Shown here piece by piece: positions 32,824-45,310 of a stretch of DNA of 64,000 bases. Source of the stretch: Caenorhabditis remanei. Its lineage: Eukaryota; Nematoda; Chromadorea; Rhabditida; Rhabditidae. The translations under genes were made by a program, and so were the position numbers. The DNA is taken from positions 2,213,717-2,277,716 of the forward strand of contig NC_071330.1 of the NCBI RefSeq assembly GCF_010183535.1. The letters are read 5' to 3'. The notes beneath the pieces are model-generated. The model did no database searches and was not told the origin of the DNA. It was given only the letters and a program-made list of their open reading frames with translations. The number at the start of each line of letters is the position of its first letter. Within the stretch, counting starts at the first letter, position 1.

Positions 32824-33627
32824 CTGAAAGAAAATAGAAAAAGTTATTGATTGAATTTTGAAATTTCAGATTTATTTTACAACTTTTTACTGAAAAACCC
32901 GGTGACAACTTTGTTTTAAATGATAAAAGTTTATGAAAAAGAAAAAATAAACAATTTATTCGAGTTCGGCCATCACCGCGTTTTCTAGGCCACCAGGGGT
33001 GTTTTTCCGCGGGAGTTTGAATTGGAATATATTTATTTGCGAAGAGAATGAGAAAATTCGTAAGAAAGATGAAATTTTGAGCAAAAATTAAAAAATAACT
33101 CATTTTTCCTTCTTAAAACAAACAAAAAACCGTTTTTCTGTTTTAAAAATAACTTTTTTCCAAAAATAAACACAATAAATATCTACCGTACCAAATTTAT
33201 TTTTTAAAGGCGCATGCTGTTTTGCAACTACCGTAACCCCCATTGTTTTTTTTCTTCTTCTTAGACCTGTTTTCAATTTTTAAGACTAAATTATATGTTT
33301 TTGAGCTGAAAATTAGGTGTTTCTCGAAAATAAATTGATAAAATTTATCTTTCTGTACCGAACTCTGTATTTTCTCACATTTTACGCTGTTTTCATCGTT
33401 ATTTTTATTGAATAAAGGTGAGAATTCATTTCAGTATTAAAAATGATTTGTTTTTGTCGGACCAAAAACAGTTTTTCCTAAATTTAAAGAGAAAAAAAAA
33501 CATTCATTCACGATTATAATCCACAAAAAGGTTAAAAATGTATATTTTGCCTTGATCGCGTTTCACAGGAGAGGCTAAGCAATTCAGATGCTCAAACTTT
33601 ACAAGGACTAATTTTATATCAAAAATG

Positions 33628-33884
33628 CATAGTTGTCAAGGCCCGAAAGGCCGGACCGGTAGAAAATTTTCAAGGCCCGGCTTCAAAAAATGACCTTTTT
33701 TCCAATTTTTTTTCGAAATTTTTTCAATTTGTTATCTAAAATGTGACCATTTTTGATTATTTTTCAGAATTTCTTCTAATTCTGAATGATAGTCGAAAAT
33801 TTGACTTTTCACGAAAAAATGTCAAAAAAGTTGAAAAAAATTGAAAATTTGACTTTCGCGCCAATTTGGGCCTTGACAACTATG
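33628..33884. mobile_element. hAT-like MITE (CATAGTTGTCAAGGCCC)
   Basis: Ends CATAGTTGTCAAGGCCCG and GGGCCTTGACAACTATG; flanks CAAAAATG (33620-33627) and CAAAAATA (33885-33892), 7/8. Interior AT-rich, with TTCTTCTAATTCTGAATGAT also seen near 23405. Confidence 0.85.
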
Positions 33885-34453
33885 CAAAAATAGAAAAAAT
33901 ATATTTACGCAGTACCTGAACGCAATCGCATTGCTTGCGCTACGAAATTTCTGTTTTTTTTTCAAACTTTGAGCATTCAATTTTTGTTTTTTAGAAATCA
34001 AAAAAAAAATTGCGAAAATGTCTGCAAGAGATTGATTTGAGTGGATATGACGGTTTTCGTTTTTTTTAAATGTTTTTTCTTCAAAATTTGCGTTGTCTTC
34101 TTTTTGAAAGATTCTTTACAGTCATATAGTCTGAATCACATCCCCAAGTATTGAAAACATTTCCCAACCGTGCTGCTCCCCTTTAACAGAATCGAATTCA
34201 GCTTCTCAGCTAGTATGCAGTCGATCTATTCTTGTAGCCATTCAAAATCGCATTAGATTCTCTTCCTCCCATCTCAACCCGACTTTTCTAGAGTTTCTCG
34301 ATCATTTCTCAACTTTTTCACTTGGTCTTGAACCATTGAACCGCAAAGTTGCAGTGAAAAAGAACAGGAAAAAGGCTTCTGGAAACCGAAATATGGGTTG
34401 CAATTTTTATCTCCCCCGCATAAAACGTCAGCAGAAAGAGCGCAGGCTGCAAC

Positions 34454-34460
34454 TATAAAA
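34454..34460 (+). promoter_or_regulatory. TATA-like box of the mucin gene
   Basis: TATAAAA about 125 bp upstream of the ATG at 34585, followed by a short GC-richer stretch. A transcript starting near 34485 would fit. Inference from position only. Confidence 0.4.
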
Positions 34461-34573
34461 ATGAAAAAGCCTTAAAAACGGAGGTGTTTCTCCGCAAATC
34501 GTGCTAAGTTTCTGTTCCGTTCCGATATTTTCTTTAAACGTTTTAGATTTTCCGTTTATAAATGATGAGCCTT

Positions 34574-34584
34574 TTTATTTCAGG
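34574..34584 (+). promoter_or_regulatory. Splice acceptor just before the mucin ATG
   Basis: TTTTATTTCAG then G, ATG. An acceptor two bases before the start codon is typical of spliced-leader trans-splicing in nematodes, or of a 5' UTR intron; no clear donor lies between here and the TATA-like box. Confidence 0.5.
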
Positions 34585-37500
34585 ATGAAGTTAGAAATTT
34601 CATTCCTCTTACTTTTTGCGTTGGTAATTCATCAAGATGTACTAGCTACAACACGGCCAGGTATCTTAAACAATTATTGATTCTCTGAAGAACTAATTAG
34701 TTACAGATCGTCATCGGCACAGAAGTCATCACAGGCCGAAGCCACAAAATGATCAGCCAACTGGTAGGGACAGCCGGCTCAAGTTTTTCCCGAAGTTAAA
34801 CAACTTTTTACAGGAAACAATCCTCCGAAAGTAAATTCAACAAATCCAGCAGATTGCCAGCACGAATGCAATCCCTATCCCGGATTCCCACCTACACCAC
34901 CAGATTTTGACTTTAATTGCACGAGATCGACAACGACCGCTGGGCCACACCAGCCAACGACAACAACTAGATATCCACCGACTGGTGAGTACTATTCTTA
35001 AACATGATCACAATGGTAGGCACAATAAAAGTAAAAGAAGTGTAAAGTATATTTCGGAATAAGTTCTCTTTCTGTTTTAAAGAGTTTTAAAGAGCGCTAC
35101 ATTTTTGGAGAATCAAATTAGATTCTCTCTGATTTGATGCTCATCTTTTGTTAAATTTAGAAATTTTTTTCCTGAAAAATGTCACCTCGAGAAGAACAAA
35201 ATACAATATCACCAAAATCAAAATATTGTAAGCTGAAACCAAAACCCGATTTTTGCGAATAACCCCAAATTATAGCTATCATGTGAATATAATAGTAAAT
35301 ACATTAAGTTACCTGAAAGCCTTAATGATAACTGCCATAACATTGCTCACCAATTTCTGAAACCTCTAGATAAAAACTGTTAATTCTTTGACGTTTTACA
35401 ATTATGATACATTTCAGACGCGGACACCACTGATACTACTCCGTCGAGAGACCCAACAGCAACAACGGAAAACGTAGTCACAACAATCACACCTGATGGT
35501 CCAATCGGTTCAACAGGAACCACAGACTCTTATCCAGGAACCACTGCCTCGCCACCTACTGGCACGACTGATTCTGAGCCTGGAACCACGGCTTCACCGC
35601 CAACAGGAACGACTGATTCTGAGCCAGGAACCACAGCCTCTCCACCAACTGGAACCACTGATTCTGAGCCAGGAACGACAGCCTCTCCACCAACTGGAAC
35701 CACTGATTCTGAGCCAGGAACCACAGCCTCTCCACCAACTGGAACTACTGATTCTGAGCCAGGAACGACAGCCTCTCCACCAACTGGAACCACTGATTCT
35801 GAGCCAGGAACCACAGCCTCTCCACCAACTGGAACCACTGATTCTGAGCCAGGAACGACAGCCTCTCCACCAACTGGAACCACTGATTCTGAGCCAGGAA
35901 CGACAGCCTCTCCACCAACTGGAACCACTGATTCTGAGCCAGGAACCACAGCCTCTCCACCAACTGGAACCACCGACTCGGAGCCTGGAACCACGGCTTC
36001 ACCTCCAACTGGAACCACTGATTCTGAGCCAGGAACGACAGCCTCTCCACCAACTGGAACCACCGACTCGGAGCCTGGAACCACGGCTTCACCTCCAACT
36101 GGAACCACCGACTCGGAGCCTGGAACCACGGCTTCACCGCCAACTGGAACCACTGACTCTGAGCCTGGAACCACGGCTTCACCTCCAACTGGAACCACCG
36201 ACTCGGAGCCTGGAACCACGGCTTCACCTCCAACTGGAACCACCGACTCGGAGCCTGGAACCACGGCTTCACCGCCAACTGGAACCACTGATTCTGAGCC
36301 AGGAACCACGGCTTCACCGCCAACTGGAACCACTGATTCTGAGCCTGGATCCACGGCTTCACCTCCAACTGGAACCACCGACTCGGAGCCTGGAACCACG
36401 GCTTCACCGCCAACTGGAACCACTGATTCTGAGCCAGGAACCACAGCCTCTCCACCAACTGGAACCACCGACTCGGAGCCTGGAACCACGGCTTCACCTC
36501 CAACTGGAACCACCGACTCGGAGCCTGGAACCACGGCTTCACCGCCAACTGGAACCACTGACTCTGAGCCTGGAACCACGGCTTCACCTCCAACTGGAAC
36601 CACCGACTCGGAGCCTGGAACCACGGCTTCACCTCCAACTGGAACCACCGACTCGGAGCCTGGAACCACGGCTTCACCGCCAACTGGAACCACTGATTCT
36701 GAGCCAGGAACCACGGCTTCACCGCCAACTGGAACCACTGATTCTGAGCCTGGATCCACGGCTTCACCTCCAACTGGAACCACCGACTCGGAGCCTGGAA
36801 CCACGGCTTCACCGCCAACTGGAACCACTGATTCTGAGCCAGGAACCACAGCCTCTCCACCAACTGGAACCACCGACTCGGAGCCTGGAACCACGGCTTC
36901 ACCTCCAACTGGAACCACTGATTCTGAGCCAGGAACGACAGCCTCTCCACCAACTGGAACTACTGATTCTGAGCCTGGAACCACGGCTTCACCTCCAACT
37001 GGAACCACTGATTCTGAGCCAGGAACGACAGCCTCTCCACCAACTGGAACTACTGATTCTGAGCCTGGAACCACGGCTTCACCGCCAACTGGAACCACCG
37101 ACTCGGAGCCTGGAACCACGGCTTCACCTCCAACTGGAACCACCGACTCGGAGCCTGGAACCACGGCTTCACCTCCAACTGGAACTACTGATTCTGAGCC
37201 TGGAACCACGGCTTCACCTCCAACTGGAACCACTGATTCTGAGCCTGGAACCACGGCTTCACCTCCAACTGGAACCACCGACTCGGAGCCTGGAACCACG
37301 GCTTCACCTCCAACTGGAACCACCGACTCGGAGCCTGGAACCACGGCTTCACCTCCAACTGGAACCACCGACTCGGAGCCTGGAACCACGGCTTCGCCTC
37401 CAACTGGAACCACTGATTCTGAGCCTGGCACCACGGCTTCACCTCCAACTGGAACCACCGACTCGGAGCCTGGAACCACGGCTTCACCTCCAACTGGAAC

Positions 37501-40500
37501 CACCGACTCGGAGCCTGGAACCACGGCTTCACCTCCAACTGGAACCACTGATTCTGAGCCTGGCACCACGGCTTCACCTCCAACTGGAACCACAGATTCT
37601 GAGCCAGGAACCACAGCCTCTCCACCAACTGGAACCACCGACTCGGAGCCTGGAACCACGGCTTCACCTCCAACTGGAACCACCGACTCGGAGCCTGGAA
37701 CCACGGCTTCGCCTCCAACTGGAACCACTGATTCTGAGCCTGGAACCACGGCTTCACCGCCAACTGGAACCACCGACTCGGAGCCAGGAACCACGGCTTC
37801 ACCTCCAACTGGAACCACTGATTCTGAACCAGGAACGACAGCCTCTCCACCAACTGGAACCACCGACTCGGAGCCTGGAACCACGGCTTCACCTCCTACT
37901 GGAACCACTGATTCTGAGCCAGGAACCACGGCTTCACCTCCAACTGGAACCACCGACTCGGAGCCTGGAACCACGGCTTCACCTCCTACTGGAACCACTG
38001 ATTCTGAGCCTGGAACCACGGCTTCACCTCCAACTGGAACCACCGACTCGGAGCCAGGAACCACGGCTTCACCTCCAACTGGAACCACTGATTCTGAACC
38101 AGGAACCACGGCTTCACCTCCAACTGGAACCACTGATTCTGAACCTGGAACGACAGCCTCTCCACCAACTGGAACCACTGATTCTGAACCAGGAACCACG
38201 GCTTCACCTCCAACTGGAACCACTGATTCTGAGCCTGGCACCACGGTTTCACCTTCAACTGGAACCACCGACTCGGAGCCTGGAACCACGGCTTCACCGC
38301 CAACTGGAACCACTGATTCTGAGCCAGGAACCACAGCCTCTCCACCAACTGGAACCACCGACTCGGAGCCTGGAACCACGGCTTCACCTCCAACTGGAAC
38401 CACCGACTCGGAGCCAGAAACCACGGCTTCACCTCCAACTGGAACCACTGATTTTGAACCAGGAACCACGGCTTCACCTCCAACTGGAACCACAGATTCT
38501 GAACCAGGAACGACAGCCTCTCGACCAACTGGAACCACTGATTCTGAGCCTGGAACCACGGCTTCACCGCCAACTGGAACCACAGATTCTGAACCAGGAA
38601 CGACAGCCTCTCCACCAACTGGAACCACCGACTCGGAGCCTGGAACCACGGCTTCACCGCCAACTGGAACCACCGACTCGGAGCCAGGAACTACGGCTTC
38701 ACCTCCAACTGGAACCACTGATTCTGAACCAGGAACCACGGCTTCACCTCCAACTGGAACCACTGATTCTGAACCAGGAACGACAGCCTCTCCACCAACT
38801 GGAACCACCGACTCGGAGCCTGGAACCACGGCTTCACCTCCTACTGGAACCACCGACTCGGAGCCAGGAACCACGGCTTCACCTCCAACTGGAACCACTG
38901 ATTCTGAACCAGGAACCACGGCTTCACCTCCAACTGGAACCACAGATTCTGAACCAGGAACGACAGCCTCTCCACCAACTGGAACAACTGAGACTTCAAC
39001 TGGATCTACTGGAACTACCGAAGAGCCAACTGGACCAACTGGATCCCCACCAACTGGTACAACTGAGACTCCAACTGGATCAACTGGAACTACCGAAGAG
39101 CCAACTGGACCAACTGGATCCCCACCAACTGGAACAACTGAGACTCCAACTGGATCTACTGGATCTACCGAAGAGCCAACTGGACCAACCGGATCCCCAC
39201 CAACTGGAACAACTGAGACTCCAACTGGATCAACTGGAACTACCGAAGAGCCAACTGGACCAACCGGATCCCCACCAACTGGAACAACTGAGACTCCAAC
39301 TGGACCAACTGGAACTACCGAAGAGCCAACTGGACCAACTGGATCCCCACCAACTGGAACGACTGAGACTTCAACTGGATCAACTGGAACTACCGAAGAG
39401 CCAACTGGGCCAACCGGATCCCCACCAACTGGAACTACCGAAGAGCCAACTGGACCAACTGGATCCCCACCAACTGGAACGACTGAGACTCCAACTGGAT
39501 CAACTGGAACTACTGAAGCGCCAACTGCACCAACTGGAACTACCGAAGCGCCAACTGGACCAACTGGATCCCCACCAACTGGAACAACTGAGACTCCAAC
39601 TGGATCAACTGGAACTACTGAAGCGCCAACTGGACCAACCGGATCCCCACCAACTGGAACTACCGAAGCGCCAACTGGACCAACTGGATCCCCACCAACT
39701 GGAACAACTGAGACTCCAACTGGATCAACTGGAGCTACTGAAGCGCCAACTGGACCAACTGGATCCCCACCAACTGGAACAACTGAGACTCCAACTGGAA
39801 CTACTGGAACTACCGAAGCGCCAACTGGACCAACCGGATCCCCACCAACTGGAACAACTGAGACTCCAACTGGATCTACTGGAACTACCGAAGAGCCAAC
39901 TGGACCAACTGGATCCCCACCAACTGGAACAACTGAGACTCCAACTGCACCAACTGGAACTACCGAAGCGCCAACTGCACCAACTGGATCCTCACCAACT
40001 GGAACTACCGAAGCGCCAACTGAACCAACTGGATCCCCACCAACTGGAACAACTGAGACTCCAACTGGATCAACTGGAACTACTGAAGCGCCAACTGGAC
40101 CAACCGGATCCCCACCAACTGGAACTACCGAAGCGCCAACTGGACCAACTGGATCCCCACCAACTGGAACAACTGAGACTCCAACTGGATCAACTGGAAC
40201 TACTGAAGCGCCAACTGGACCAACTGGATCCCCACCAACTGGAACTACCGAAGCGCCAACTGGACCAACTGGATCCCCACCAACTGGAACAACTGAGACT
40301 CCAACTGGATCAACTGGAACTACTGAAGCGCCAACTGGACCAACTGGATCCCCACCAACTGGGACGACTGAGACTCCAACTGGATCAACTGGAACTACTG
40401 AAGCGCCAACTGGACCAACTGGATCCCCACCAACTGGAACTACCGAAGCGCCAACTGGACCAACTGGATCCCCACCAACTGGATCCCCACCAACTGGAAC

Positions 40501-42208
40501 AACTGAGACTCCAACTGGATCAACTGGAACTACTGAAACGCCAACTGAACCAACTGGATCCCCACCAACTGGAACAACTGAGACTCCAACTGGATCAACT
40601 GGAACTACTGAAGCGCCAACTGGACCAACTGGATCCCCATCAACTGGAACAACTGAGACTCCAACTGGATCAACTGGGACTACCGAAGCGCCAACTGGAC
40701 CAACTGGATCCCCACCAACTGGAACGACTGAGACTCCAACTGGATCAACTGGAACTACCGAAGCGCCAACTGGACCAACTGGATCCCCACCAACTGGAAC
40801 AACTGGAACTACCGAAGCGCCAACTGGACCAACTGGAACAACTGAGACTCCAACTGGATCAACTGGTACTACCGAAGCGCCAACTGGACCAACTGGATCC
40901 CCACCAACTGGAACGACTGAGACTCCAACTGGATCTACTGGAACTACCGAAGCGCCAACTGGACCAACTGGATCCCCACCAACTGGAACAACTGAGACTC
41001 CAACTGGATCTACTGGAACTACCGAAGCGCCAACTGGACCAACTGGATCCCCACCAACTGGAACAACTGAGACTCCAACTGGATCAACTGGAACTACCGA
41101 AGCGCCAACTGGACCAACTGGATCCCCACCAACTGGAACAACTGAGACTCCAACTGGATCAACTGGAACTACCGAAGCGCCAACTGGACCAACTGGATCC
41201 CCACCAACTGGAACAACTGGAACTACCGAAGCGCCAACTGGACCAACTGGAACAACTGAGACTCCAACTGGATCTACTGGAACTACCGAAGCGCCAACCG
41301 TACCAACTGGTTCACCACCAACTGGAACAACTGAGACTCCAACTGGATCAACTGGAACTACCGAAGCGCCAACTGGACCAACTGGATCCCCACCAACTGG
41401 AACAACTGAGACTCCAACTGGATCAACTGGAACTACCGAAGCGCCAACTGGACCAACTGGATCCCCACCAACTGGAACAACTGAGACTCCAACTGGATCA
41501 ACTGGAACTACCGAAGCGCCAACTGGACCAACTGGATCCCCACCAACTGGAACGACTGAGACTCCAACTGGATCAACTGGAACTACCGAAGCGCCAACTG
41601 GACCAACTGGATCCCCACCAACTGGAACGACTGAGACTCCAACTGGATCCACTGGAACTACCGAAGCGCCAACTGGACCAACTGGATCCCCACCAACTGG
41701 AACGACTGAGACTCCAACTGGATCCACTGGAGCAGGATCAACGGAAACAGCGACTACTCCAGGAACTAGTGGAACGCCATACACAGGAGTCACTTCATCA
41801 CCAGCTGCTTCAACCACTGAATCATCTGGATCTACAGAGGAACCAACCACTCCTGGAACCAGCGGTACACCAGTCACAGGAGAGACATCGTCGAGTACTG
41901 CCGAACCACAAGGAACAACAGCTACTGGTACAACGGAAGAGCCAACTGGAACTACTATCTCAACACGGAACCCAACAACAACAACATCACCAGGAACATG
42001 CGTTCCAAATCCCCCAGATCCGATCGACCCAGATTGCATATTCGACCCAGAATGGCCACCGTACATCACAGACAACGATTGGTTCCTGTGCCATCCTCCA
42101 AAAGGTGGATATAACTATCAAATCGGATATGGAACAGGATTCGATTACGGATTCGGATCCGGTGGAATCTTCATCGGTGCAGGAAAACCAACAAAGAAGC
42201 CAAACTGA
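34585..42208 (+). CDS. Secreted giant mucin-like protein with two tandem-repeat domains
   Basis: Four exons: 34585-34660, 34707-34763, 34814-34984 and 35418-42208 (TGA), 2,364 residues. All phases fit. It starts with a signal peptide ([20 protein letters not shown]), then a His/Arg-rich stretch ([14 protein letters not shown]) and a small Cys region ([14 protein letters not shown]). The long exon encodes about 77 units of 15 residues ([15 protein letters not shown]), then about 36 units near 25 residues ([20 protein letters not shown] then GSPPT), then a Thr/Ser region and a second Cys region ([13 protein letters not shown] and WFLCHPP) with a Gly/Tyr/Phe-rich tail. Dense Thr/Ser/Pro predicts heavy O-glycosylation; it should be secreted to a lumen, cuticle-associated or eggshell-like coat. 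Which coat is unknown. AATAAA at 42243-42248. Confidence 0.9.
35539..38979 (+). repeat. 45-bp coding minisatellite, about 77 units
   Basis: Unit GGAACCACGGCTTCACCTCC plus AACTGGAACCACTGATTCTG plus AGCCT. Units stay in the same register from first to last, so no length change has been kept. Two main alleles of each half (ACCGACTCGGAG against ACTGATTCTGAG; ACGGCTTCA against ACAGCCTCT) are shuffled along the array. Confidence 0.92.
36061..36870 (+). repeat. Recent 405-bp duplication (nine units) inside the minisatellite
   Basis: 36061-36465 and 36466-36870 carry the same order of unit variants, including the rare GGATCCACGG change at about 36347 and 36752. This points to unequal crossing over or gene conversion of nine units. 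Confidence 0.85.
38980..41730 (+). repeat. 75-bp coding minisatellite, about 36 units
   Basis: Unit GGAACAACTGAGACTCCAAC, then TGGATCAACTGGAACTACCG, then AAGCGCCAACTGGACCAACT, then GGATCCCCACCAACT. Unlike the first array, several units are shortened or extended in multiples of 15 bp (for example near 39421, 39535, 40480 and 40800), always keeping frame. Confidence 0.9.
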
Positions 42209-42242
42209 TCATTTTCACATTACTTGTATTGAAAAAGAAACG

Positions 42243-42248
42243 AATAAA
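42243..42248 (+). terminator. Poly(A) signal of the mucin gene
   Basis: AATAAA 35 nt after the TGA; a second hexamer follows at about 42298. Confidence 0.7.
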
Positions 42249-42261
42249 TATTTAGAAAGTG

Positions 42262-45200
42262 TTATTTCTCACTAGTTCTTCTTTTTTGAAAATTTGAAAT
42301 AAACAATTATTTGACATTCTGACATCTCGTAAGTACTTTTTATCTTGAATTCGAATGTCTTGATCTCCATGAGTGTCCTTTTAAAGATTCATCTGAGTAA
42401 GTGTAACATTCAGAACTTGTGATTTCGTTGAGTAAAATATCTTCTTATAGATAATTTTCTGATGAAGATTTGTTGACTCTTCACGGGAGTCAAGTTTAAA
42501 TTTTCTAGCTAAAAAAACTCCCTGTTGCAAAAAAACCAATTCGAAAGTTATAGAACATTTTCATCAGAGGACTCTGAAACCTTGAATTTAACCAATCCTT
42601 TTCTGCAAAATTGTATCTTTGAATAGAGTGTATGGAGTAGTCCGTGTTAGAGCTCTCGATCTAGTACATTCTAGAGTTTGGCAGTGTTCGTTGCAAATCA
42701 TCTTTCATCGCAGTTTTCCGTTTTTTATACCCTCAAAATTCTACTATTTTCCATGTTTCTCAACCTCATGACCGTCCCAACGAACATACATTCATCTTCG
42801 GCAAGCCGTGAGCACAGAGTTCAATTTCTATGTAAATGAGCATTTTCAGCTTCCCGTAGGATATACTATTTGGGATATTCTTCTGAAACTCTGAAATCAG
42901 TCTTCAATACTTTCCAAACACTTTCATTTTATCAATTTCAACGAAAACTCAAAATTAACGTTATCATTCATTTTGCCAGCTCCCCTCTTCGATAATACAA
43001 TTTCGTCGCCGCCACTTTGACCACCTCCCTCATTGATAAGAGGAGTCTTTCCGGGTCACAGGCGACTTTCATCGTTGTGTGTTGTAAATAAGAGTTCTCT
43101 GGAGTTTTCGGACTAACAAACACATTCGACCCGGCGCTCAGTTTGTGTAAAAGTACAACGGGGTCGGTCTCATCTGCTGGCGGGACGGACAGACGGCTGG
43201 TTCCTTCAAGATGTAGTAAAGTGGAACCGATTTTCTCATTGATTGGTTCAAATGAGAGGGAGATCTGGAAGAGATTGGCAAAGGTGGATATCTCAAAATC
43301 GTTCGGCTTTCAACTAATGATCTCAACAACATTGTCTCGACGTATTGTTTAGAATCATGTCGAAAGCTGAGCGAAAGAGTGTCCGAATAATAAAACAGGT
43401 GAATATAGGAATGTATCGACACGGCTTACCAACACGACCAGAATGAACTGAATGTGGGGGAATCATCGAGAGGTGGGGGGGGCTGTCCAAAAAGTGAGAT
43501 AGTGAGAGAGTGCTGAGTGACAGGAAAGGCGAGGAAGATAGTGAAGTTTCGAGAGACTTATGGAAGCAAAGGGGGGCCGTCTCCTCTCCCGCCCGGTCGG
43601 GAGGGACAGCGAGACGGATGACAACGACGACCGGGGGGCACTGAATTCGATGGCCTGTCCGGGTGCCTTTTATACGGCCCCGGTTGGCGGAAATAGTGTG
43701 GGTGATTAGGAGGGTCACCACCTCGCACATTTTGGGACGATTCGCTCCGCCCACTCTGTGCAAGCGCCCCCCGGTGTCTCCTGTGTCTCTGCACGCCTGT
43801 GTTGTATATCGATCCATCAGTGACCCGAACGTTTAGAAGATGAAGGCGAAGAAGAAGACGAAACGGAGAAAAACGAGGGATGACTTGGAGACTGAGTGAG
43901 TGACAAAAAAATTGGATGATAGTTGGAGACGAATCGAAGGATTGGGGAAAACTGGGGGAAAAGTGAAAGCGGCGAGACCTTTCCTGATAAGATCCATGAA
44001 TGCAGAAGGAGAGAGGAGGAAAAAAAAACGAAAACTTGCAAATTTTTATCGTGGAGAACATCGCTGCCTCATTCGACTTATTCTAGAGGTCTTAGGATTC
44101 GAAGGGGGTACTGTAGGCGTACTGTAGGAATTCGAGGAGCGTGGAGCTGGATAAAGGGTCTAAACTCTCAAACATGATCAGATTTTGGCTTTTCTGGTCT
44201 GTCTGTCGTTATGAGGGTCCGGGTGTCCGTTTTAAAAATTTTCTCGATGTTTCAACGTTTTCCAGTAAGACAGTTTGTCCGGAATACCTTTTTGTGAAAT
44301 TCCGGAGCTTCGCAGTGCTTATGTGTGTCTGTTTGCCCGGATGCCCAGTAAACGTTCACCAATGTTCGATCAGGATTTTCTATCTGTTTGTCTGTCAGTT
44401 CGGATGTCCGAATATTTCCGACCAAGATGGTCGAAAGACCAAGAGCTATGAGTATTTTCGAAGTTTTTTTTCGGACTTTTAGTCCATACTTGTGTCTGTC
44501 AGTCAGGATGTCCGTTATCCCAGACGTCATAATAAGTCTATAGACTACGTGTGTCGGTTTGTCCGGATGTCAGTAATCACTGGAACTCTTCTTCGAATCT
44601 AATGTCGTTCTGTTTGGCTCTCGGACGGGATGTCTAAGCTCTACACCCAATTTTCGAGAGGTTTCTCTTGTGTTCTTCAATTTTCCAGAATCTTCCGAGG
44701 TATTTTCCCATTGCCCCACGTCACTTCTCAAGCTATTTTTATCATCTTTCCCATCTCATATCTTTTCTCTCTGAAATTCCCATTTTCCACCCCTTCCTTT
44801 TCGCCACTTTCTACAGTTCCGATCTTTTGATCTTTTGCTCTCCTTCCCCCCTCTTCCTCTCCCTCCGTTCCCTGTGCCACATCACCTCATTTCTCTTTGT
44901 TCGTTTCCATATTTTATTCGAAATGAAATCTCTATTATATGTAGATCATAAACCAAAATGAGACGTCCGGGGGTTTTAGGGTAAATACATTTTGAAAAAC
45001 GTTTTGTCTGCCACGTGGCGGACATATGGTTCTTGGTTTGAGGAGGAATGAGTCTGGTGTTGGCGCCTGGTACTAATGACTCATTAGTTTTGACTAGATT
45101 GGAAAATGGAGATGGACTGGGAACACTTATTGAGCACACAGGACATAGACAAGTGCACTTTGAGAATGGAATTTAAGAAAATCGTCGTAGAAGAGGCAGC

Positions 45201-45300
45201 GTCTGTTGGATTACAGTGCTATTTTCGTGAAGCTGGAATTGTGTATTTTGGAAAATCTGTGGTACCAATATAAGTTTTGAGAATTCGAGATTTTTCAGTT
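42262..45300. other. Gene-poor DNA with GC-rich, promoter-like stretch
   Basis: No exon with supported frame and splice sites was found. The part from about 43130 to 44060 is GC-richer, with CCTTTTATACGG near 43668 (a TATA-like box if read on the minus strand) and CGCCCGGTCGGGAGGGAC near 43589. The part from 44195 to 44580 is an array of TGTCCGGATGTCC phrases. Confidence 0.5.
44195..44580 (+). repeat. GTCCGGATGTCC phrase array
   Basis: At least five phrases of the type GTGTCTGTTTGCCCGGATGC, GTCTGTCAGTTCGGATGTCC and GTGTCGGTTTGTCCGGATGT at about 60-90-bp spacing. The inverse phrase accompanies the GGCGCACC arrays elsewhere. Confidence 0.65.
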
Positions 45301-45310
45301 TGATTACCAT

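Larger units (their letters stand above)
32824..34584. other. Intergenic region between divergent Vps33 and mucin genes
   Basis: Both start codons point away from this interval, so it should hold both promoters. It contains a MITE (33628-33884), a repeat CGCAGTACCTGAACGCAATC (near 33905) also found inverted near 50215, a GGCCTAGAAAACGCGG word near 32980 and a TATA-like box near the mucin gene. No coding sequence seen. Confidence 0.7.

Noticed and set aside
35539..41730. Regular repeat array that could be taken for a CRISPR
   Set aside because: Units are contiguous with no spacers, lie in a eukaryotic exon and keep a reading frame.
35530..42075. A 2,181-codon antisense open frame (Val/Pro/Gly repeats)
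   Set aside because: Shadow of the mucin repeats on the other strand, without splice context or unique ends.
35496..42275. A 2,259-codon open frame rich in Leu/Gln/Pro
   Set aside because: It is the frame next to the spliced mucin frame. It has no signal peptide and does not continue from the upstream exons. It is open only because the repeat unit lacks stops.
43138..44061. Several open frames of 70-167 codons on both strands
   Set aside because: They overlap each other in a GC-rich stretch, with no supported introns, start context or recognisable family.
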